From assembly GCA_034440615.1 (NCBI GenBank), contig JAOTOM010004363.1, positions 174,501 to 238,500 on the forward strand: 64,000 nt of DNA, given 5' to 3'. How positions within the stretch are numbered: position 1 is the stretch's first letter; every line of letters starts with the position of its first letter. The notes under the pieces are model-generated. The model saw only the letters and a list, made by a program, of their open reading frames with translations. It was not told the origin of the DNA and made no database searches. The DNA is from Ashinkailepas kermadecensis (Eukaryota > Arthropoda > Thecostraca > Neolepadidae). This document shows, piece by piece, positions 56,797 to 64,000 of this stretch. The translations under genes were made by a program, and so were the position numbers.

Positions 56797-58130
56797 TCCT
56801 CCGAGATGCTACACCACGAGCAGCCTACAACCTCCAAGACACCACACCACGAACAGTCTACAACCTCCGAGAAGAACACCACGAACAGACTACAACTCCG
56901 AGACGCCACACTGCGAACAGACTACAACTCCGAGACGTCACACTGCGAACAGACCTCCGAGACGCCACACTGCGAACAGACTACAACTCCAAGACGCCAC
57001 ACTGCGAACAGACTACAACTCCAAGACACCACACCACGAACAGTCTACAACCTCCGAGAAGAACACCACGAACAGACTACAACTCCGAGACGCCACACTG
57101 CGAATAGACTACAACTCCGAGACGTCACACTACGAACAGACCTCCGAGACGCCACACTGCGAACAGGCTACAACTCCGAGACGCCACACTGCGAACAGAC
57201 CTCCGAGACGCCACACTGCGAACAGACTACAACTCCGAGACGCCACACCACGAACAGACCTCCGAGACGCCACACTGCGAACAGACTACAACTCCGAGAC
57301 GCCACACCACGAACAGACTACAACTCCGAGACGCCACACCACGAACAGACTACAACTCCGAGACGCCACACCACGAACAGACTACAACCCCGAGACGCCA
57401 CACCACGAACAGACCTCCGAGACGCCACACCACGAACAGACTACAACTCCGAGACGCCACACTGAGAACAGACTACAACTCCGAGACGCCACACTGCGAA
57501 CAGACTACAACTCCGAGACGCCACACCACGTACAGACTACAACTCCGAGATGCCACACTACGAACAGACCTCCGAGACGCCACACTGCGAACAGGCTACA
57601 ACTCCGAGACGCCACACTGCGAACAGACCTCCGAGACGCCACACTGCGAACAGACTACAACTCCGAGACGCCACACCACGAACAGACCTCCGAGACGCCA
57701 CACTGCGAACAGACTACAACTCCGAGACGCCACACTGCGAACAGACTACAACTCCGAGACGCCACACCACGAACAGACTACAACTCCGAGACGCCACACC
57801 ACGAACAGACTACAACTCCGAGACGCCACACCACGAACAGACTACAACTCCGAGACGCCACACCACGAACAGACCTCCGAGACGCCACACCACGAACAGA
57901 CTACAACTCCGAGACGCCACACTGCGAACAGACTACAACTCCGAGACGCCACACTGCGAACAGACTACAACTCCGAGACGCCACACTGCGAACAGACTAC
58001 AACTCCGAGACGCCACACCACGAACAGACTACAACTCCGAGACGCCACACTGCGAACAGACCTCCGAGACACCACACTGCGAACAGACCTCCGAGACGAA
58101 CACCACGAACAGACTATACAATCTCCGAGA
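56797..58130. repeat. 1.3-kb two-word minisatellite (32 and 27 bp)
   Basis: Units ACTACAACTCCGAGACGCC + ACACTGCGAACAG (32 bp) and the shorter ACCTCCGAGACGCC + ACACTGCGAACAG (27 bp) mix; CCACGAACAG alternates with CTGCGAACAG. A block of about 428 bp is duplicated inside the array: the rare variant GAACAGGCTAC occurs at 57161 and 57589 with the same unit order after it. A shorter 187-bp repeat is marked by GTCTACAACCTCC at 56856 and 57043. A 478-codon plus frame (56735-58171) runs through only because the unit lacks stops. Confidence 0.97.
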
Positions 58131-59226
58131 CAGAAGTGAAAGACCTGCTACCTGGCTACGAGTCTAGGTGACAGATGTTGGGAAAAAATGTCCCCCGTTA
58201 TGATGCCAGCCTACGATCCGAGGCAGGTCCCAGGGGATTAACGGGGCTCCTCACACCAAAGGGACATATTTGTTTCGAAACTGTGCACCAAAACGGCATT
58301 TTCCAGAATATGGGAATATTTTAACAAACAAATGTTATCTTAAATGGACCCGATGAATGCTAGCTAATGAAATCTGTTGATGTATTCAAAATCGGATGAA
58401 TTATTCCCCCAAACCAGGCTTCTAGAACTGATTCTGCTTACGGTATTGCATTATCATTGGGTATGAATCGTTATTAGGTCGTTTTCCTTCTTAGCATGCC
58501 TAATCAATTTGCTTTCCCTAATCATCGAAACATTATACTTACTCCCATCCCATTCCAGTAAAACATGCATGCGAAGACCTATCGAGTCGTGTAGCCAAGC
58601 GATTTGGTGGACATGATCAAGGTGGCAAGCGGCTGGAAGAAAAAAATGTTGCCACGCGCAATAACTCCATAGAATTTATCGTCGCCGTGGCTAGCCTGTC
58701 ACTTACGAAATATCACAATTTGGAGTCTGAACCCGCCGCAGAAGTTTCGCTTTACGACGCTGTTTGTGTTCAAAGTTCGGAGGCTGAACGTTTGGTGTAA
58801 GATTAAAAAAGATGTTTTTGGTCTGGAGAGTCAGGACTGGTATTAGAAACATGGCCATATCTTGTATATTGGTCATCCAGAATATTACTATCTTCGGGAA
58901 ATATCAACTCATTGTGCCAGAAGGTGAATCGAGTTGTTTGACAACGACTGCCATATCCTTGGTGTTTGATCATGGCTATGAGAAGAAACATGGTACATGG
59001 AACACGGTTCTGGTAAATGATACGTGTAAAGTACAAAAGGAAGTTTTGGATGACAGAAGCAAAAAAACTCGGACCTGAAAAACCATACCATGTTCCTCTC
59101 CGTATCCAGGATTCCACAACAACGAACATTATCCTCTGACCTGGAAGGCCAAACCACTTTGCTCCCCAAATTCAGGATTCAAGGCATTAAACCAGCACGT
59201 GTCAGGACTGAGGTGAGAGCTTGTAG
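58131..59226. other. No gene recognised
   Basis: Minus frame 59129-58803 (108 codons) and plus frame 58812-59078 overlap without a known domain. The remainder is AT-rich unique DNA. Confidence 0.5.
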
Positions 59227-59479
59227 CCAACCGGAGTACAGTACGTGCCCAAGGGGTAGGTTCTGCTGTGGCACCACCAACCGGAGTACAGTACGTGCCC
59301 AAGGGGTAGGTTCTGCTGTGGCACCACCAACCGGAGTACAGTACGTGCCCAAGGGGTAGGTTCTGCTGTGGCACCACCAACCGGAGTACAGTACGTGCCC
59401 AAGGGGTAGGTTCTGCTGTGACACCACCAACCTGAGTGCAGTACGTGCCCAAGGGGTAGGTTCTGCTGTGGCACCACCA
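59227..59479. repeat. 50-bp minisatellite, 5 copies
   Basis: Units start CCAACCGGAGTACAGTACG at 59227, 59277, 59327 and 59377, with the last beginning CCAACCTGAGTGCAGTACG at 59427. Nearly identical, so young. Confidence 0.97.
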
Positions 59480-59492
59480 TCATGTCAGTAGG

Positions 59493-59737
59493 TGCTGTGT
59501 GGTTATCGTGATTGCAAGTTCAATGACAAATTAATAACACTGAGTAAGCACATGAAAGCGGAGCATGCAGGTCTACCTAGCTGCTTGCAAACCACTGCTT
59601 TTGGAGAAGGGGTCAGTGGCACTCATGGTACAAAGATGCTTGCAAGACACACCCTTCTACTATTCAACATCATATCTGAAATAAATGGCAATATTGACTG
59701 CGTTGTGTTCGTTTGCAAACAAAAATACCAAGTATGA
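59493..59737 (+). other. Exon-like C2H2 zinc-finger frame
   Basis: A plus frame lacking an ATG follows CATGTCAG, a possible splice acceptor. It reads LCGYRDCKFNDKLITLSKH then MKAEH: Cys-X4-Cys-X12-His-X4-His, a standard C2H2 finger arrangement. About 60 unrelated-looking codons follow to the stop. This is the best of the three isolated finger-like frames in the window, but a single finger with no neighbours is thin evidence for a gene. Confidence 0.4.
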
Positions 59738-60384
59738 CACTTGTTGTGTGGTACAAGGTGCTTCATTGTCATGCCTTGTGGTGCTAGTGATTTGTTTTGG
59801 CAATTACCTACATCTCAGATGCGACAAGTTGTTTGTGGTAGAATTTTCATGCACAATATTTCTCAGTCTGGCGTATCTGGTCAGCTATGTTGCCAGACTG
59901 CTGACTTGCAGAATATTGTGAGGGGAAATGCTTCAGTTCTTCCAATCTGGGTCACTTTTTGTTTCAATAATTTCATCCCGACACTATGAAGGGTTTGATT
60001 CTTGGTTCAGAGTGTTTGTCATAGGCAGAACTTGTAGCATTGACTCAAAGTGTTATGCATGACCAATGTAGAATATGACATATGACTCTTGCCATTCATG
60101 TTGGTGTAATGGTGCAAACAAAAAATTACATTGGAAGCTTTTTAAGTTAGGGTTGTCATTTGATTTCGGGAAAACTTGATTTCAGTCATACGTTGATATG
60201 CATGATTAAGATAGTGTCCATTAAAATGCTTACTTTTCCAGCTGACAAGCGAAATAATGATAAGAAGGGGCTGAGATGCAGTGACGCCTCGTATTTAACA
60301 CAACACAACAACACTTCAACAGATCGGTGCGCACCGCACTCATTCTCCGTAGCGAATGCCTGCTAGCCCGAGCGGGGTCGGCGA
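59738..60384. other. No gene recognised
   Basis: Unique AT-rich DNA. Frames at 59685-59921 and 59741-59989 have no known domain. Confidence 0.5.
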
Positions 60385-60912
60385 CGTGGCCATGACCCTC
60401 AGACTGCCAGAGGGCTCCGGCGGACCGCAACCAATCAGAAACCCACACGACGTGGCCGTGACCCTCAGACTGCCAGAGGGCTCCGGCGGACCGCAACCAA
60501 TCAGAAACCCACACGACGTGGCCGTGACCCTCAGACTGCCAGAGGGCTCCGGCGGACCGCAACCAATCAGAAACCCACACGACGTGGCCATGACCCTCAG
60601 ACTGCCAGAGGGCTCCGGCGGACCGCAACCAATCAGAAACCCACACGACGTGGCCGTGACCCTCAGACTGCCAGAGGGCTCCGACGGACCGCAACCAATC
60701 AGAAACCCACACGACGTGGCCGTGACCCTCAGACTGCCAGAGGGCTCCGGCGGACCGCAACCAATCAGAAACCCACACGACGTGGCCGTGACCCTCAGAC
60801 TGCCAGAGGGCTCCGGCGGACCGCAACCAATCAGAAACCCACACGACGTGGCCGTGACCCTCAGACTGCCAGAGGGCTCCGGCAGACCGCAACCAATCAG
60901 AAACTCACACGC
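60385..60912. repeat. 66-bp minisatellite, 8 copies, each with a CCAAT box
   Basis: Eight exact-length units start CGTGGCCGTGACCCTCAG at 60385 + 66n. Each holds CCGCAACCAATCAGAAAC, an NF-Y type CCAAT word. Copies differ at single positions (GTG/ATG, GGCGGA/GACGGA/GGCAGA, CCCACA/CTCACA). Because 66 is divisible by three, frames of 205 (plus) and 220 (minus) codons cross it. The differences include replacement changes, so nothing supports a protein. Confidence 0.98.
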
Positions 60913-62160
60913 ACCGTGTCACAGGTCATCGGTCTCGCACATACCATCTCCCATTGGGGGAGGGGAGGGGTGATGGCATCAAATAACTGCCGAGGGGTTT
61001 GCCAAATTGTGATATCAACACGAAGAGCGTCATAGCGCACCGCTGGCAGACAAATGTCGATAATAAACACCCTATCGGCAAATAACCGCACGTGCTGCAT
61101 TATGTTCCACATCTGTGACATATTAGCTTGCAGTATAAATTGGGATGGCCATTAGGACATTTCCATCAAAATCTGTGCAAATGCGTATGCCACGTTTCAC
61201 ATGGGCATGCAATGCACTCCAATAAATGGCAGCTCGCTCGCCCATCGTCCCAGCAGCACTCCTGCAACAGCAAATGATTATCACACCTCACTCCTGGTCA
61301 CACGAACTCGAACTTAAGTGCGACACAACAGACATGAGCACTTAACAGAACGCTAAGTTCACAAACTAATACAAATTCAGCTCAATAGTCACAACAATAA
61401 AGCCAGCCTTTCCGTTCCTCCTATATTTTGTGGTGGCGCGTTAGATACTTTTTCACCTGTGCTTCAAGATGCCACACCACGGAAATGTCCCACCCACACC
61501 TCAGACTTCACCGACATCACCACTTGGTGCGGCAGACCGAACATCACCACTTGGTGCGGCTGACTGAACAAACTCACTCATCAACATCGCAATCAGGGAT
61601 ATTGTGGTTCGCAGAAATAAGTATTGTTCACTGCCTCCCCCATAAATGACGTTGACTGCTGAACTGGTTGTATTCTGACGAACCGACGGCTCATGATGCA
61701 ACATGCCCCAATTTCATGTGTTTGATTTGGCTACCGATGGGAACGTGTATTATTGGTCGTCGCTTCCAAGTCTCATAAATCTATATGACCAGAGGAAACC
61801 AGGAAACCACGTACAATTTAGGTCGTGGGTTGTCCAGATATTTTCTCGCGACAACCCGACGTGGTCAGAGGCGGATCCAGGAGTTCGTTCAGCTGTCTGC
61901 GGTTTAAATACTGAAAGCGATGTGACGAAGACGAAAATGAGCATGTTGTTCAAAACTCGTTTCAGTTCGTCAGAAGGATTACCGATTTGGGCATTACTGA
62001 CTGGGTTGTTTATGCTCACATTTTATGTGGAAAGGATTTTGACACATATTAGCCTAAACGAAAAAACAAATATTTGCATAAGTATTATATGATTAGCTTT
62101 ACTCAAGATGTTATTGGAATCTCGGCCAAGTAATTCCATTCTCTCCCTGAGCACTTAATT
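60913..62160. other. No gene recognised
   Basis: Contains a GGGGGAGGGGAGGGG run near 60955-60970 and a duplicated CATCACCACTTGGTGCGGC word (61514 and 61543). The plus frame 61703-62092 (129 codons) shows no domain, though it has one hydrophobic stretch near its C-terminus (ALLTGLFMLTFYV). Confidence 0.5.
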
Positions 62161-62164
62161 CTGA

Positions 62165-62520
62165 ATTCGCTCTTCACTTTGATGAAAAGCTGTACAAACA
62201 GGAGGAAGGAGCTGGGGTGGGCTTATCCCCTCTGAAGTTCGGCCTGTGTTTGCCTTCACCTTCACTTCACCATGTCGATGAATGCTCCGCACTCTTACGT
62301 GAGTGGTTCCATGCCGACTCCGACACCACCTGAGCGGCCAACATTCCATCATCAAATGCGCGGAAGAAGAAGAAAACAACTGAGATCCTTCTTTCCTGGA
62401 CCTCCTAATCACCAAGGAGCGTAGCCAGCCATCCACATCTGTGTATCGCAAGCCTACTTTTTCATGTCTGGGACCTAGCATTTTTGTCCTCATCCCTCGC
62501 TCCATAAAAACAGCATCATC
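62165..62520 (+). pseudogene. Decayed Penelope-like reverse transcriptase fragment
   Basis: On the plus strand, with frame breaks, FDEKLYKQEEGAGVGLSPL (near 62180-62240) resembles the PLE Y.QxxGxAMGSPLSP block, and SFLDLLITKERSQPSTSVYR then KPT (62392-62458) matches the PLE LPFLDLLIT....SVYRKPT block very well. The YxDD-type box expected between them is not readable. This covers a part of the protein that the remnant at 4.3-5.5 kb lacks. Stops and phase changes show it is dead. Confidence 0.72.
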
Positions 62521-62758
62521 TACTTTTCCATCTTCAGGGCATTCCATCTAGGCGCAACCGAAACCCCATTTCACTTTGAGCTTTCTCATGACGTATTTTC
62601 AAGTGGATTTCCCTGCACACCTAGTAAACCATTGCATAACAAGTTCCTTCAACATAGGCTCAGTGTATACATTCAGTCTCAGACACACACTGAGGTTCAT
62701 GTGTATATTTCATCAATGCACATTGTGTCTTTAGTAGCTTTATCCCATCGCAAGAAGC

Positions 62759-63685
62759 TTAACACGCGCCCTGGAGGGCCTCTGAAAATTACGCGCACTG
62801 AAGGGGGGCGGATTCCGCCCCCCCCTAAGATCTCGGCTCCTATTAAGGCTGGAGGAACGAAATTCGCAGGGATACGGTGGTGAACTCTATCGTGTGCAAA
62901 TTTTATGACCTTAGGTCAATATCTTCAAGGTCAAATGAGGTCACATTTGTCAAAATTGTCTTGTCTTGCGTGGCTTGGCTTGTTATTGTTATAGATCGCT
63001 GTGATTGTGTTTAAATGCTCCAAAATGGGCATCAATGATGTTTTGGACATTACCAATGACGTAATACAGATGCTAGACCCGACATTTGACCTGAGGTTAC
63101 CTATATAGCAGCACTTTATCAGGTCAGTTACCTGTTCCAGTTACCGGAACCGGGCCGCCCGCCCGACTGCTCCGTCGGGCAGCTCGGCGCAATCGGCTTC
63201 GCGAAGAAAGGAGTGAAGTGCATGAATAAAGTATGGAAACGCAATGACAAACAGTACAAATGACAAACAGTAGTGCATTTATAACAACATTCCAGTTGAC
63301 CAAGTTTGGTTCCATTAACCTGTCATGAACTTGACCTGACTTGACTTCGGTGACCTAACATGACCTTGCAACTATATAGCATATCAATATACATCAAACA
63401 AGTCGCTAGTGTTGCCAAGAACACTTTTCTTTTGCGGATATACGGGAAGCGCATCAGCGCCGATTTTTGTAGTCCGGTGCTAGGAATTTTTATTTACTTT
63501 AAGGGCCCTTAACTTGAGAAAAAAAATTCGGCCGATTTGCATTTTTCTTGCTTTAAACAACGCGCTGGTCATTTCTAAGCAGGTACGCAGAAAATCGCGT
63601 AAATCGACCGGTAAAATCTGCAGTTTGTACGAAAAACCGGAGGGGTGGGCGGATTTCGCCCCCCCCCCTCCAGTGCGCATGTTAA
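62759..63685. mobile_element. TTAA-flanked non-autonomous element, copy 2
   Basis: A second copy of 30040-30970, same orientation, about 32.7 kb away: TTAA at 62759-62762 and 63682-63685, left end TTAACACGCGCCCTGGAGGG, right end CCTCCAGTGCGCATGTTAA. Landmarks appear in the same order (CTAAGATCTCGGCTCCTA, AATATCTTCAAGGTCAAATG, GCCCGAC/GTCGGGC hairpin, GGGAAGCGCATCAGCGCCG). The copies differ by many substitutions and small indels, and neither encodes a transposase. Confidence 0.85.
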
Positions 63686-64000
63686 AAGAGGTATAAAGTA
63701 GCCACAAAACACACATTCAGAAGTAACACACCGGCAACACACACAATTCAAAGCGATACTCAGATTACTTCTCTGGTACATCTAATAGATACCACCCCAG
63801 CGCACGCAGCAGGGACCGGGCCGGCCGTCAGTCGTCAGAAGGTGGTTTCACGCGTGCACTAGCGGGAAGTAATCGTCATGACATCCCAATGGCGAAGTCA
63901 GGGCATAATAATTACGTTGATCAGAAAGCTTTTAGTCTGTAGATTGGACCAATTTATGACATCAATAAACAAACAGAATAGGTTCAGTTACCTAATACGA
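63686..64000. other. No gene seen
   Basis: Unique DNA to the window edge. Confidence 0.5.

Noticed and set aside
56735..58171. 478-codon plus-strand ORF
   Set aside because: It lies almost wholly in a 32/27-bp minisatellite whose unit lacks stops; the unit lengths change phase, and overlapping frames read the same peptides.
60230..60973. 205- and 220-codon ORFs with 22-residue repeats
   Set aside because: The 66-bp unit is divisible by three, so both strands stay open; differences between units include replacement changes and there is no domain or gene context.
1..64000. Telomeric repeats, rRNA genes, prokaryotic operons or viral genomes
   Set aside because: No TTAGGG-type arrays, no rRNA landmarks, no Shine-Dalgarno-linked gene series, and no capsid or polymerase frames other than retrotransposon RT remnants.

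Overview
The window looks like non-coding, repeat-dominated DNA from an animal nuclear genome. The evidence is eukaryotic throughout: a decayed CR1-like non-LTR retrotransposon with an APE endonuclease, reverse transcriptase and an octamer-repeat 3' end; Penelope-like reverse transcriptase remnants; tRNA-derived SINEs with A and B boxes; non-autonomous DNA transposons with terminal inverted repeats; and many micro- and minisatellites. I see no bacterial operon, rRNA, CRISPR array or convincing host gene. The combination of CR1, Penelope-like elements, a TTAA-flanked MITE and tRNA-Lys-like SINEs fits an invertebrate or basal chordate. The species cannot be named from sequence alone.

Layout. 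1-3.1 kb: an old degenerate repeat that forms a long inverted repeat (arms of about 0.78 kb around a 474-base spacer). 3.8 kb: a small CR1-like RT scrap. 4.3-5.5 kb: a truncated, frameshifted Penelope-like element on the minus strand, with a hammerhead-like motif at its 5' edge. 7-11 kb: degenerate repeats, a long TA tract and a tandem duplication. 15.7-18.5 kb: an 83-bp array, a heptamer/pentamer array and a 175-bp satellite-like array. 19.4 and 32.0 kb: two copies of a tRNA-derived SINE. 22.2-23.1 kb: a 0.9-kb element with perfect 20-bp terminal inverted repeats. 24.4-29.1 kb: five successive tandem arrays (10, 17/18, 34, 47 and 18 bp), two of them with higher-order structure. 30.0 and 62.8 kb: two copies of a 0.93-kb element bounded by TTAA. 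31.7-37.8 kb: more minisatellites. 38.8-41.7 kb: a 2.9-kb heptamer array, the largest block. 43.4-44.5 kb: a 24/26-bp array. 44.9-48.4 kb: the CR1-like LINE on the minus strand. 49.7-60.9 kb: at least eight more arrays, the largest 1.3 kb (32/27 bp). 62.2 kb: a second Penelope-like remnant.

I count about 30 tandem arrays covering very roughly a quarter of the window. Nearly all the long open frames lie in arrays whose unit lacks stop codons, or in dead transposons, so they are not genes. The most interesting features are the long inverted repeat (possible hairpin-RNA source), the CpG-dense heptamer arrays that show little CpG decay, the arrays built from two unit types with 122-bp and 141-bp higher-order periods, the hammerhead-like motif, and a family of three exon-like zinc-finger scraps. 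Most other intervals contain nothing I can identify, and I say so.
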